This document shows positions 7,848-16,278 of a stretch of DNA of 24,274 bases, one piece after another. The notes beneath the pieces were generated by a model. It had not been told where the DNA came from and did no database searches. It saw only the letters and a list, made by a program, of their open reading frames with translations. The position numbers were made by a program, and so were the translations under genes. Each line of letters opens with the position of its first letter. The first letter of the stretch is position 1. Where the stretch lies: IMG/VR virus record IMGVR_UViG_3300032032_000901, positions 1 through 24,274 of that record; one strand, given 5' to 3'. This DNA comes from a virus.

Positions 7848-8831
7848 ATGAATATCGTATATGATGCATTATTAATTCACTTACCCCAAAAAAGAAAACA
7901 AACACCTAGCGGATGGCTATCTTTTAATGCACCTTGTTGTCAGCATATGGGAACATCTGCTGATACTAGACAACGAGGAGGCTTAATTGGCAGTGTTGAT
8001 GAGGGTGTGAGTTTCCATTGTTTCAATTGTGGTTTTAAAGCAAGTTGGAGGGTTGGTAGAAATTTATCATTTAAAATGAAAAGGTTCATGAGATGGCTTA
8101 ATATGCCAGATGAACAAATCACTAAATTAGCATTAGCAGTTCTGCAAATCAAAACAGATACAGTAGGGTATCAAGCAATAACACAATTACCAAAATTTAA
8201 AAATAAAGAGCTTCCTGAAGGTGCAAAACCTTTACATGAATGGGAAGAACAAGACAAATACTTTTATCAAGTTTTAGAATATGTAGACAAAAGAAGTCTA
8301 AAGTTAGATGATTATGAGTTTCATTGGGCTAAAGGTAGTGGTTATAGAGATAGATTAATTATTCCTTTCTATTATCAATCTCGTATAGTAGGCTATACTG
8401 CTAGAAGAGTTACTGATTCAAATAAAGTAAAATATCTATCTGAACAACAACCAGGGTATGTTTTTAACATAGATGCCCAAGATGATGATAGAAAATTTGT
8501 AATTGCAGTAGAAGGACCTATAGATGCTATTACTATAGATAGTGTAGCATTGTTAGGAAGTGAAGTTAAAGATCAACAAGGAATTTTATTAAACAGTTTA
8601 GGTAAGCACGTCATAGTAGTACCTGACAGAGATGATGCTGGACAAAAGTTAGTTCATGATGCTATAAATTTGGGATGGAGTGTAAGTATGCCTGATTGGG
8701 ATCATGATATTAAAGACATTTCTGACGCAGTTGGTAAATACGGTCGACTACATACTTTGTATGCAATTATAAAAAACGCACAGGAATCACAATTGAAAAT
8801 TAAATTAAGGATGAAAAAATGGTTTATATAA
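7848..8831 (+). CDS. 61: DNA primase, gp61/DnaG type
   Basis: This 327-residue primase has an N-terminal zinc ribbon: C30/C31 and H33, then CFNC with C58 and C61. The Toprim core follows with VIAVEGPIDAITI (E222, D226) and VVPDRDDAG (around 258-265). These residues bind the metal ions for RNA primer synthesis. The length is close to T4 gp61 (342). It would work with the gp41-type helicase at 9943 as the primosome. Transcription from the promoter at 7813-7841 is predicted to start at the ATG, so initiation would be leaderless. The 3' end overlaps the small gene at 8819. Confidence 0.92.
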   Translation: MNIVYDALLIHLPQKRKQTPSGWLSFNAPCCQHMGTSADTRQRGGLIGSVDEGVSFHCFNCGFKASWRVGRNLSFKMKRFMRWLNMPDEQITKLALAVLQIKTDTVGYQAITQLPKFKNKELPEGAKPLHEWEEQDKYFYQVLEYVDKRSLKLDDYEFHWAKGSGYRDRLIIPFYYQSRIVGYTARRVTDSNKVKYLSEQQPGYVFNIDAQDDDRKFVIAVEGPIDAITIDSVALLGSEVKDQQGILLNSLGKHVIVVPDRDDAGQKLVHDAINLGWSVSMPDWDHDIKDISDAVGKYGRLHTLYAIIKNAQESQLKIKLRMKKWFI

Positions 8832-8941
8832 AAAAATTCTTTTCGTTCTTATTTTCTCCTATAACTAAATTTCTAGAACACAGAAAGTACAAGAAGAAAG
8901 TTAAAGAACTACAGAAAAGAGATCCATTTATATACAAATAA
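8819..8941 (+). CDS. Small conserved phage protein ending RDPFIYK
   Basis: It has 40 residues, with a hydrophobic N-terminus (FFSFLFSPITKFL), then a basic amphipathic helix and the end KRDPFIYK. I recall short proteins with this ending in other marine T4-like phages. AAGG lies upstream, and the start overlaps the primase end by 13 bases. It is likely membrane-associated through the N-terminal segment, which is inference. Confidence 0.65.
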   Translation: MVYIKKFFSFLFSPITKFLEHRKYKKKVKELQKRDPFIYK

Positions 8942-8942
8942 A

Positions 8943-9965
8943 ATGATAATATGGGGAATAACAGGTAATAGTCACGATGCAAGTTTAGCCGTGATGAAGT
9001 GGGGACCTAACGGTTTAACAGATCATTATAAGCTAAAACTTCTTTGGGCCGGACTATCTAGAGATTTTAGCAATATCCCAGGTGATCCAAGTTTAAATGA
9101 GAAAATGTTAGCCTATGTTAGATCAAATCCTAGATGGGCATTCCCGGCAAAAATTATTTGGTATGAAAAACCTTTTCTAAAAAGTTTACGACAATTATAC
9201 GCAGGACAAGGATCTCTGTTTCAAGAAAATAATATTAAAAAATATCTAGCTAAAGCAGGTATACATAAAGTTCCAATCGAATATGCAAAACATCATCATA
9301 GCCATGCGGCATATGGATATTTTACAGCACCTTTCTTTGAAAGAAATGCCGCAATAGTTGTATTAGATAGCATAGGAGAATTTCAAACATTTACTATATG
9401 GCACGGTAAAAGAAATCATTTAAAACAAGTATACTCACAAAGATATCCGCATAGTGTTGGATTATTTTATAGTGCAATGACACAACGATTAGGATTTAAA
9501 CCAAACGCAGAAGAATATAAAACAGAAGAACTTGCTAAAAAAGGCAACTGGAGAGTTCATTACAGAAAGTTTATGGAAGAATTAGTTCGTTCTAGAATGC
9601 CTTTTAGATTAAGAGAAAACTTACATCGAGGAGCTAATTGGTGGAGACCTGAATTAAATTCAGAAGAAGATTTAGCCAACATAGCCGCAACTACTCAACA
9701 TATTTTTGAATTGACTTTAGTTAGTATTAGTGGTTGGTGCCAAACAAATATTAAAGCTGATAATGTAGTTTTTGTAGGTGGTTGTGCATTAAACAAAACT
9801 GCTATTAGTAAATTACAACATATATGGGATGACATATGGATTCCACCAAATCCAGGCGATCCAGGTTCTTGTATTGGTTCTGTTTTAACAAAGTATCCAA
9901 AACACCTTGACTTTGATCCCGATGTATGGTACAATAAGGAAAATGGAAAAATCAAGACAAAATAA
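8943..9965 (+). CDS. Carbamoyltransferase-like protein (NodU/TobZ family), single-domain
   Basis: It has 340 residues. It shows the Kae1/YrdC-linked N-terminal domain of NodU/CmcH carbamoyltransferases: GITGNSHDASLA at the N-terminus, HHHSHAA at 117-123 (metal and nucleotide binding), VVFVGGCALN around 275-284, and PNPGDPGSCIG at 303-312. Full NodU proteins are nearly 600 residues with a C-terminal carbamoyl-phosphate domain, which is absent here. The family moves a carbamoyl group onto hydroxyls of sugars or other small molecules. Some marine-phage relatives have been reported to carbamoylate 5-hydroxymethylcytosine in DNA. No dCMP hydroxymethylase is visible here, so substrate remains open. 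The promoter of the next gene lies inside its 3' end. Confidence 0.8.
   Translation: MIIWGITGNSHDASLAVMKWGPNGLTDHYKLKLLWAGLSRDFSNIPGDPSLNEKMLAYVRSNPRWAFPAKIIWYEKPFLKSLRQLYAGQGSLFQENNIKKYLAKAGIHKVPIEYAKHHHSHAAYGYFTAPFFERNAAIVVLDSIGEFQTFTIWHGKRNHLKQVYSQRYPHSVGLFYSAMTQRLGFKPNAEEYKTEELAKKGNWRVHYRKFMEELVRSRMPFRLRENLHRGANWWRPELNSEEDLANIAATTQHIFELTLVSISGWCQTNIKADNVVFVGGCALNKTAISKLQHIWDDIWIPPNPGDPGSCIGSVLTKYPKHLDFDPDVWYNKENGKIKTK
9907..9935 (+). promoter_or_regulatory. Early sigma70-like promoter for the replicative helicase
   Basis: TTGACT (9907-9912), 17 bases, TACAAT (9930-9935), then seven bases (AAGGAAA) to the ATG at 9943. The predicted +1 is 9942, a one-base leader. It lies within the 3' coding part of the carbamoyltransferase gene. 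The AAGGA just before the ATG would also serve as a ribosome site on the longer read-through transcript. Confidence 0.7.
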
Positions 9966-11370
9966 AGAATACGGATACGATATTCAAAAAGTTTATCTAG
10001 AAATGATGCTAGGAAATGCAGAAGCATTTATTAGATGTCAATCTATATTTAATTACAATTTATTTGATAGAAAATTACAAGGTGCGGCAGATTATCTTGA
10101 CAAATATGTTGCTGAACATAATGCATTACCAACAACAGATATGATTAATGCAAATTGTAAAACAGATTTAAAAGTACCTGAAGGTCTTCACGAATCCCAT
10201 TATGATTGGTTACTAGGTGACTTTGAAACATTTGTTAGACATAAAAGTCTTGAAAGAGCTATATTAAAATCTGCAGATATGTTAGAAAAAGGTGACTATG
10301 GTCCAGTTGAAGACTTGGTTAAAAATGCAGTACAAATAGGACTACACAAAGATTTAGGTACAGACTATTTTAAAGATCCAAAAGAAAGATTAATGAAATT
10401 AAAAGATCAAGCAGGTCAAGTTAGCACAGGCTGGTCAACATTAGATAGAAAACTATTTGGTGGATTTAATAAAGGTGAACTTAATATATTTGCAGGAGGA
10501 TCTGGTGCAGGTAAATCTTTATTCCTTACAAATTTAGGTTGTAACTGGACGTTAGCAGGATTGAATATTTTATATGTTAGCTTTGAATTAAGTGAAGAAT
10601 TAATATCAATGAGAATAGATAGTATGCTTACTGACATTCCTACAAAGAAAATTTTTAAAGAATTAGATGGTGTTGAAATGAAAGTAAGAATACTTGGTAA
10701 GAAATCTGGTAAATTCCAAATTAAGTATATGCCAAGTGGCAAAAATGCAAATGATTTAAGATCATTTATTAAAGAATATGAAATTAAAACACAAAGTAAA
10801 GTTGATGTATTGTTAGTTGATTATCTTGATTTGATGATGCCAATATCTAAAAAAGTATCTCCAAGTGATTTATTTGTTAAAGATAAGTTTGTATCAGAAG
10901 AATTAAGAAATTTATCAATGGAATTAGGAATTATATTTGTAACTGCATCACAATTGAACAGAGGTTCAGTTGAAGAAATAGAATTTGATCACTCACATAT
11001 AGCAGGCGGTATTAGTAAAATACAAACTGCTGATAATGTATTTGGTATATTCACTAGTAGAGCAATGAGAGAACGTGGAAGATATCAAATACAATTAATG
11101 AAAACTAGATCATCAAGTGGTATAGGTAGTAAAATTGATTTAGAATTTGACATAGATTCATTAAGAATTAGAGATTTACTTGAAGATGAAGACGCACAAA
11201 AATATGATAAACGAGTAAGTCAAGTATACAATACATTAAAGAAAACATCACCTGAACAACCACAAACAACAGCCGTTGACCCTAGCAAAGGTACTAGAAT
11301 ACCACAAGCTAAAACAGAAGGCGATTCTACTAAATTGCGAGAGTTTTTATCTAATCTAGACAAAGAGTAA
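9943..11370 (+). CDS. 41: Replicative DNA helicase, gp41/DnaB type
   Basis: This 475-residue RecA-fold helicase carries GGSGAGKS (Walker A) at 185-192, VDVLLVDYLDLM as Walker B near residue 290, and TASQLNRGS (motif with the sensing glutamine) after it. The N-terminal 150 residues are the helical DnaB-like domain. The C-terminal 50 residues are Pro/Thr-rich and look flexible. Length matches T4 gp41 (475). I chose ATG 9943 over the in-frame TTG at 9907, because the TTG is part of the -35 element. It overlaps the upstream gene by 23 bases. It unwinds the lagging-strand template and couples to the primase at 7848. Confidence 0.93.
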   Translation: MEKSRQNKEYGYDIQKVYLEMMLGNAEAFIRCQSIFNYNLFDRKLQGAADYLDKYVAEHNALPTTDMINANCKTDLKVPEGLHESHYDWLLGDFETFVRHKSLERAILKSADMLEKGDYGPVEDLVKNAVQIGLHKDLGTDYFKDPKERLMKLKDQAGQVSTGWSTLDRKLFGGFNKGELNIFAGGSGAGKSLFLTNLGCNWTLAGLNILYVSFELSEELISMRIDSMLTDIPTKKIFKELDGVEMKVRILGKKSGKFQIKYMPSGKNANDLRSFIKEYEIKTQSKVDVLLVDYLDLMMPISKKVSPSDLFVKDKFVSEELRNLSMELGIIFVTASQLNRGSVEEIEFDHSHIAGGISKIQTADNVFGIFTSRAMRERGRYQIQLMKTRSSSGIGSKIDLEFDIDSLRIRDLLEDEDAQKYDKRVSQVYNTLKKTSPEQPQTTAVDPSKGTRIPQAKTEGDSTKLREFLSNLDKE

Positions 11371-11372
11371 TA

Positions 11373-11861
11373 ATGAAATTATATAAAAACAAAAGATCCA
11401 ACATACATAGACATGGCTTGTCTGCCTCTACTAATATTAAAAAAGGTCAAAGAATTATCCAGTATAAAGGAAAGAAAATTAGTCACACTAAAGCAGAAAC
11501 AGATCCAAAGTATGATAACGATAAAGAGATTTACTTGTTTAATTTAAACGAACAGTACGATCTTGATGGTGATTTTAAATTTAATACTGCTCGATTAATA
11601 AATCATTCCTGCAATCCTAACTGTGAAGTTTTTGATTATAACAGACAATTATGGATTTTTGCTATAAAGAATATTAAAAAAGATGAAGAGTTAACTTATG
11701 ATTATGGGTTTAGTTTTGATAAAACAGACTACAAACAATACCCTTGTAAGTGTGGATCATCTAATTGCGTAGGTTATATTGTTCGAGAGGGATCAAGGTG
11801 GCGAATAAGCCGCGAAGCGGTCATCCGCCAGAAAGTAAGCAGTCGCGAAGCGACGCGGTAG
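11373..11861 (+). CDS. SET-domain protein with post-SET cysteines (lysine methyltransferase-like)
   Basis: It has 162 residues. Residues 8-20 form the start of a SET fold, NHSCNPNC is at 77-84 and ELTYDYG at 106-112, both at the SAM and substrate site, and the post-SET cysteines are C125, C127 and C132. The protein domain should end near residue 138. The last 24 residues, including ISREAVIRQKVSSREATR, are encoded by the GC-rich palindrome cluster 11799-11854 and look like an accidental extension. SET proteins add methyl groups to lysines. In a phage the target could be a host protein or a virion protein. It starts two bases after the helicase stop and converges on the amidinotransferase gene. 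Confidence 0.85.
   Translation: MKLYKNKRSNIHRHGLSASTNIKKGQRIIQYKGKKISHTKAETDPKYDNDKEIYLFNLNEQYDLDGDFKFNTARLINHSCNPNCEVFDYNRQLWIFAIKNIKKDEELTYDYGFSFDKTDYKQYPCKCGSSNCVGYIVREGSRWRISREAVIRQKVSSREATR
11799..11854. repeat. GC-rich palindrome cluster with two GAA-loop hairpins
   Basis: In AT-rich surroundings this 56-base stretch is strikingly GC-rich. CCGC-GAA-GCGG (11810-11820) sits inside an outer stem TGGCG (11799-11803)/CGCCA (11826-11830). A second hairpin, GTCGC-GAA-GCGAC (11842-11854), follows. CGCGAAGCG occurs twice, at 11811-11819 and 11844-11852. It lies between converging genes and could act as a two-way transcription barrier, although no T tract follows closely. It could instead be an inserted palindromic element. 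It forms the end of the SET gene. Confidence 0.7.
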
Positions 11862-11878
11862 CATTCGGTAAACAGATT

Positions 11879-12943
11879 TTATATGATTTTTCTTTTGACG
11901 CCTCTACGTTTAACGTCTAATGTACTACAATGTATTCCACCATCCCAATACAAATAATGGCGTTGCTCCACTACGTGGCAATCAATGTGTAAGGATTTTA
12001 GTTTTTCAAATAGTTTAGGTATGTGTCTTGCAAACACAATATTGTTTCTATCTAATATTAATACGTTGAGATCAAAGCAAACTTCTTGATTATACCCTCT
12101 CCAATTCTCTAAATACTTGTCTAACCAAGCAACATCCATTTTATCTCGTGCTTTAGCATAGTCTTGAATATATCTATTCATATTTAATGGGGGCAAACAA
12201 TCACTTACATCTAATAACTTTTTGTTATGCAAACACTTAGGCAACCAATCCATACCAGCATGAATAACTGTTTCATCATCTACCATAATAAAGCCATGGT
12301 CAATATGTCCAAATTCTTTAACCCGTGTGCCTTCGTTAGTAATAAATCTATATTCAGGCAGTTCACGTTTACACCACTCTAATCCAGTTTGACTTCCAGG
12401 ACCTCGTGTATTAATAATAAATGCATCGCCCGCCTTAAACATTGTAGCCATATGCCACAACACTCTATCAGATAATTTTTCTACATACGTTTTATCATTC
12501 ATAAACCATTCGTCTGTAGTGTTTAAATCTATAAGCATAGGGGCAGGTTGACTTACCCAACGGTGTCCTTCACGGAATAATTTTTCAAATATTTTATAAT
12601 AGCTAATAGCATCAAAGTATCTGTCTGTATAACTTGTATAGGCTTGGACAATAGTATTACCCATAACCATATACTGATCTCTTGGTACGATTGGTGCAAT
12701 TGGTACATCGACTTTAAACTGTGGCATTTTTATGGCATCATAGTTGTATACTGTAGGACGAGTTACTTCAATACCTCCTTTTGTTAGGAAGTCTGCTAAC
12801 GCATCTAAATCCTGTTTAGTTTCTTCTAGGATATGATTAAATTGATTAATGTTGCCTTTAGTCAACAAATGATCCACGTCGCCAGGAGCATACGTGTCTC
12901 CTACGATTACAGATTCTAATGGATCATATTCTGTGTAGATCAT
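11879..12943 (-). CDS. Amidinotransferase (GATM/StrB family)
   Basis: It has 354 residues. The family signature residues are present: FGHIDHGFIM with H213 and D215, and WDGGIHCSTLDVKRRG with the nucleophile cysteine C339. RGPGSQTGLEW (180-190) is the other conserved region. The family (glycine amidinotransferase, inosamine-phosphate amidinotransferase) moves an amidino group from arginine to an amine acceptor, giving ornithine. The acceptor here is unknown; glycine is possible. It is the last gene of the minus operon and overlaps the preceding gene by four bases (ATGA). The stop faces the SET gene 17 bases away. Confidence 0.88.
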   Translation of the reverse strand: MIYTEYDPLESVIVGDTYAPGDVDHLLTKGNINQFNHILEETKQDLDALADFLTKGGIEVTRPTVYNYDAIKMPQFKVDVPIAPIVPRDQYMVMGNTIVQAYTSYTDRYFDAISYYKIFEKLFREGHRWVSQPAPMLIDLNTTDEWFMNDKTYVEKLSDRVLWHMATMFKAGDAFIINTRGPGSQTGLEWCKRELPEYRFITNEGTRVKEFGHIDHGFIMVDDETVIHAGMDWLPKCLHNKKLLDVSDCLPPLNMNRYIQDYAKARDKMDVAWLDKYLENWRGYNQEVCFDLNVLILDRNNIVFARHIPKLFEKLKSLHIDCHVVEQRHYLYWDGGIHCSTLDVKRRGVKRKII

Positions 12944-13476
12944 ATAACATATCCTTTGTTTATAAAAATTTGTATGCTGTGTCGCACTACATCTTTACTT
13001 GTAATTTGTGTTATTGCGTGAGGAAAGTCTTGTGGATTTAATACTAATCTATTTGCTATAGGTTCTACAAACTCTCCTGTAGTACTAGTCCAACGATTTT
13101 TCCACATAAAGAATCCGCCATCATTTGGATCCCATTCTGCGTTCATAAAAAACGTTATGCCACAATAGTCTACGGCATCTGTTTTCCAATCTGATAAACG
13201 ATCACAATGAAAATTTGAATAATAAGGCGCTCTTGTTACATGATATCTTACGTCAAAGTCTGCTTTGTCCCAATCTATTTTACAGTACTCTTGTTCTTCT
13301 AGTTCATTCATAAACATAGTTTTTGCTATGCCTTCTACACGATATAACTTAACATTGTCTAATCCTTTATGATCGCTTTCGTCATGAGGAATTTCCATAG
13401 GAGACTTTTCATTTTGTAATGCATCTACAAAGTTTTTATAAACTTCTTCGCTAAGAAAGTTATCTACTATTTTCAT
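12940..13476 (-). CDS. 2-oxoglutarate/Fe(II) oxygenase (prolyl 4-hydroxylase-like)
   Basis: It has 178 residues. The iron triad is visible: H90 and D92 in FHCDRLSDW, and H153 in DFPHAITQ. R165 in VVRHSIQIF would hold 2-oxoglutarate. The double-stranded beta-helix between them contains ITFFMNAEWDPNDGGFF, typical of the P4H/PKHD class. The small size fits phage members that hydroxylate proteins, nucleotides or small molecules; the substrate is unknown. ATGA overlaps at both ends tie it to the aminotransferase upstream and the amidinotransferase downstream. Confidence 0.82.
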   Translation of the reverse strand: MKIVDNFLSEEVYKNFVDALQNEKSPMEIPHDESDHKGLDNVKLYRVEGIAKTMFMNELEEQEYCKIDWDKADFDVRYHVTRAPYYSNFHCDRLSDWKTDAVDYCGITFFMNAEWDPNDGGFFMWKNRWTSTTGEFVEPIANRLVLNPQDFPHAITQITSKDVVRHSIQIFINKGYVI

Positions 13477-14567
13477 TTTATTTGTTCCTTTAAAACATCA
13501 AAGTATTCATCTGTAGCACTAATAGGGATAATAAAAAACTGTCTATTATCTCCTCGTTTAACATCAAAGATTAATCCAAAGTGTCCTACAATGTCATATC
13601 CAGCTTCTTTAAAAATAAATGTTGCCCGTTCTTTCAATGTGTAATGTAATTCAAATGGCATTTCTTCGTGCAACAAGTCTATATATTTTAGGGTACTGAG
13701 GATGCCTGCTTGGCTAAAATTGTATGTAAATCCATGTTCCCAATCAAAATTATCAGGCAACACTTCATCTATTCGTGGGCCATACAAAGTAGCACTCAAC
13801 GGAAAAAAGCCTGCTGATATGGCTTTGCCCATCGTGAATATATCGGGCTTGACAGGCAATTTATACCATCCGACAAAACTGCCTGTCTTGCCTCCCCCTA
13901 TAAAGATGTCATCAAGTATTAACACAACTCCTTGTTTTTGAAGTTGAGTTAACTTGCTCCAAAATTGTTCAGAGTTGGGTTGCAACGTCTGACTATAAGA
14001 ACAAGTTTCTACAATGATACACATCACTTCGCTCCAATCGATGCTGGAGATATCGAAGTCCTTTTTTAATCTGATGACTTGGTCATACGGTTTAAGCGTA
14101 TAAAAAGGATCACCAAACAAACCGTCTCCCAGGTTGTAATTTAAAAATGTACTACCGTGGTAACTGTTTTCAAAGCACACAATCTTTGTGCGTTTGTTTT
14201 GTCCTACAATTTTTTGATATGCTGAAGCTAATTTAATTGCTCCTTCGTTAGCGTCACTGCCACTTAATGCAAATATACTTTTATATCCACACATTTGAAA
14301 CAGTTGATCCGCTAACATATAACTGGAATCATTCAAATATAAATTTTCGTTTCTTACAATACTTTCTGCTATTTCAGGTTTAGCTTTCATATTATTGTGT
14401 ACGTAATCTAATATGTCTGGTCTATTAAACCCTAATAAAAAACAACCATAGTGTAGTAAAGGATCAATAATCTTTTTATTATCTTTAATATAGCCATACT
14501 GCCAATGCGGTTTGGCTACATTAGTCAGTTGTTGGGTACCCGGTATTAATCCTTTTAAATGTTTCAC
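13473..14567 (-). CDS. Class III aminotransferase (PLP-dependent)
   Basis: It has 364 residues and starts at GTG 14567. It carries SGSDANEGAIKLA (102-114), YHG (136-138) for the cofactor ring, LDDIFIGGGKTGSF with D220, and FTMGKAISAG with the PLP lysine K248. It resembles class III transaminases (omega-amino acid, glutamate-1-semialdehyde, alanine-glyoxylate type 2). It is shorter than most members (about 420-450), with both the N-terminal and C-terminal ends trimmed. The substrate cannot be read from the sequence. One base separates it from the gene upstream, and it overlaps the oxygenase downstream by four. Confidence 0.88.
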   Translation of the reverse strand: MKHLKGLIPGTQQLTNVAKPHWQYGYIKDNKKIIDPLLHYGCFLLGFNRPDILDYVHNNMKAKPEIAESIVRNENLYLNDSSYMLADQLFQMCGYKSIFALSGSDANEGAIKLASAYQKIVGQNKRTKIVCFENSYHGSTFLNYNLGDGLFGDPFYTLKPYDQVIRLKKDFDISSIDWSEVMCIIVETCSYSQTLQPNSEQFWSKLTQLQKQGVVLILDDIFIGGGKTGSFVGWYKLPVKPDIFTMGKAISAGFFPLSATLYGPRIDEVLPDNFDWEHGFTYNFSQAGILSTLKYIDLLHEEMPFELHYTLKERATFIFKEAGYDIVGHFGLIFDVKRGDNRQFFIIPISATDEYFDVLKEQIK

Positions 14568-14568
14568 T

Positions 14569-15105
14569 CTATTCTATTCTTAACTCTATTTGATCATATG
14601 TTATATTATTATCGTTTTTAAATGCGTGTTTAGATTCCAATTTTATTATAATTGGTTGTTGAACAATTGCAGGGTGAGATAATAATACTTTTTTAAAATC
14701 TCCTTTGTGAAATTCTTTATCTAACATAGATTCTTGATCATTAATTTGCAATTTAACATAATAATCTTCTACTAGATCTTCACTACCTCCTACAAAGTTT
14801 TTTCTATCAAATGTTGTACTAATAACATTAGTAGCTGGATCTATTACAAATCCAATAATAACTTTTTCAGAACTACTAGTCCATTTTATATCATAATCTA
14901 ATACCAATTTACTTGGCATTTCGTTTGACATTTCCACTTGTTTGCTGTCTGTTATTGGCAACATTTCTTCTGCATCATTTATATTTTTGAATACAACATT
15001 GTTATTAAATGAAATATTCAAATTGTTTTCATACCCGTGTTGAGCTTTGGAAAAATATCTTTTTCCATCTTCTTTAGGGCACGTAAGTATTAAAGTTTTA
15101 TTCAT
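14569..15105 (-). CDS. Beta-rich protein of unknown function
   Basis: This 178-residue, beta-rich, acidic protein has no signal peptide or membrane segment. A good ribosome site (AAGGAGG) lies within the 3' end of the upstream gene, just before ATG 15105, and the two genes overlap by eight bases. I do not recognise the family. It resembles in size and style the gene at 15709, and both alternate with oxygenase-like genes, so they may be substrates or partners of those enzymes; this is inference. Confidence 0.7.
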   Translation of the reverse strand: MNKTLILTCPKEDGKRYFSKAQHGYENNLNISFNNNVVFKNINDAEEMLPITDSKQVEMSNEMPSKLVLDYDIKWTSSSEKVIIGFVIDPATNVISTTFDRKNFVGGSEDLVEDYYVKLQINDQESMLDKEFHKGDFKKVLLSHPAIVQQPIIIKLESKHAFKNDNNITYDQIELRIE

Positions 15106-15712
15106 AAACTACCTCCTTAAAAAGTTCTAGTGCTTTATTAAAACTTAAATGTTCTCCTGTATCCTTATTTAATATTGTAAATGATAAGGTCCATCTACTT
15201 TGACCAGCATTAGGATTATATGTATCGTGCAACTGACCTACGTTCATTAAGCTAGGTTTATCTATAACTGCTTCATGTACTAGCTCTAAATCTTCGTTAT
15301 TAGCACTATAACATTTATAACAGTCTATATCAGGCACGACACCAGCTTCTTCTAATCCTTTATTAACTTCTGTCGTATCATGTACAATTTCTTTCAACTT
15401 ACTTTCGTCTTTGACTTTCCACCAACGGGTAACACTATTACTAGGTCCCCAAGTAAAATTAATTTTACAAGCATCATTTACGTCTGGTTTAATTGTCATA
15501 TCATTATGAACTGGAATACTGCCGTTTGTTTTTGTAAAAAATCCTTCTACTACATTACTAACTTTTAAATTATATTTGCTTAACCAATCTACAAAATCTT
15601 GTTGTGCAACATCATTACCCATATACGTTATAAAATCATTTTCTAAATCTTTTTCAAACATTTTAGGTTTGTTTACTTGTTTAATATTTAAATATCTATG
15701 ATACTTGTTCAT
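15098..15712 (-). CDS. Putative 2-oxoglutarate/Fe(II) oxygenase-like protein
   Basis: It has 204 residues from ATG 15712, which overlaps the preceding stop as ATGA; a longer start at 15724 is possible but less natural. IPVHNDMTIKP supplies H69 and D71 (H-x-D), and VGQLHDTYN with H162 followed by SRWTLSFTI with R173 matches the distal His and the 2-oxoglutarate-binding Arg. The beta-strand pattern between them fits a cupin-type core. The identification rests on this spacing only, so it is less certain than for 12940-13476. Confidence 0.6.
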   Translation of the reverse strand: MNKYHRYLNIKQVNKPKMFEKDLENDFITYMGNDVAQQDFVDWLSKYNLKVSNVVEGFFTKTNGSIPVHNDMTIKPDVNDACKINFTWGPSNSVTRWWKVKDESKLKEIVHDTTEVNKGLEEAGVVPDIDCYKCYSANNEDLELVHEAVIDKPSLMNVGQLHDTYNPNAGQSRWTLSFTILNKDTGEHLSFNKALELFKEVVYE

Positions 15713-16278
15713 TTTATTGTCCATCTAACACATTGTATAAATCTAGCAAATACATTTTCTTCAGCATAGCCATATTCTTCCATTTCAAATAGTAAAGGAG
15801 TATTACCTTTCCATTTAAAAGTATTTGTAACTTTATAAAGTTCTTCTGCTTTTATTTCTTGATTAACAATAAGTGCTTCACCATTTAATTTAAAATGAAA
15901 CTTTTCACAACCTATTCCAAACTTATTGTTAAAATAATTAAATTCATTTGTAGGTGCATCTATTAAATTAGTAAAAATTATTTTCCATTCATCATCTGAT
16001 ACTTTAGAAAGTTCAATGGTTGCAGTTTGTTTTATAAACTTATCTTTCCAAATTTGTTTTCCTGCTATTTTTAATATGTTATGTTCTTTTATATTAATAT
16101 TTGCTGTTCTAGTTATGGATCCTTTTTCCATTTGTTCTTTAGATAATTCTAATGTTGACCAACACTCTTCATCGTTCCAATATGTGTCCATAACATCTCG
16201 TAAGTCATTACTAGCAATTGAAGAATTAACTTCATCATCCGATCTTAATACAGGATAATAATCAAATTGTAATATCAT
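15709..16278 (-). CDS. Beta-rich protein of unknown function
   Basis: This 189-residue, strand-rich protein (ATIELSKVSDDEWKIIFTN, FHFKLNGEALIVNQE) has no clear catalytic motif. Its start is coupled to the stop of the gene upstream (TAATG at 16278) and its stop overlaps the next start as ATGA. Like 14569-15105, it sits between oxygenase-like genes. No family recognised. Confidence 0.7.
   Translation of the reverse strand: MILQFDYYPVLRSDDEVNSSIASNDLRDVMDTYWNDEECWSTLELSKEQMEKGSITRTANINIKEHNILKIAGKQIWKDKFIKQTATIELSKVSDDEWKIIFTNLIDAPTNEFNYFNNKFGIGCEKFHFKLNGEALIVNQEIKAEELYKVTNTFKWKGNTPLLFEMEEYGYAEENVFARFIQCVRWTIK

Noticed and set aside
8908-8942. Possible promoter with TATACA before the carbamoyltransferase gene
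   Set aside because: The -35 region has only about three matches, and the gene can be read from the primase transcript.
10416-10742. Minus-strand frame opposite the helicase gene
   Set aside because: It is a shadow of the helicase reading frame; no promoter, ribosome site or recognisable protein.
11780-11800. GTTCGA, reminiscent of a tRNA T-loop
   Set aside because: No acceptor or anticodon stem can be folded, and it lies in the SET coding sequence.
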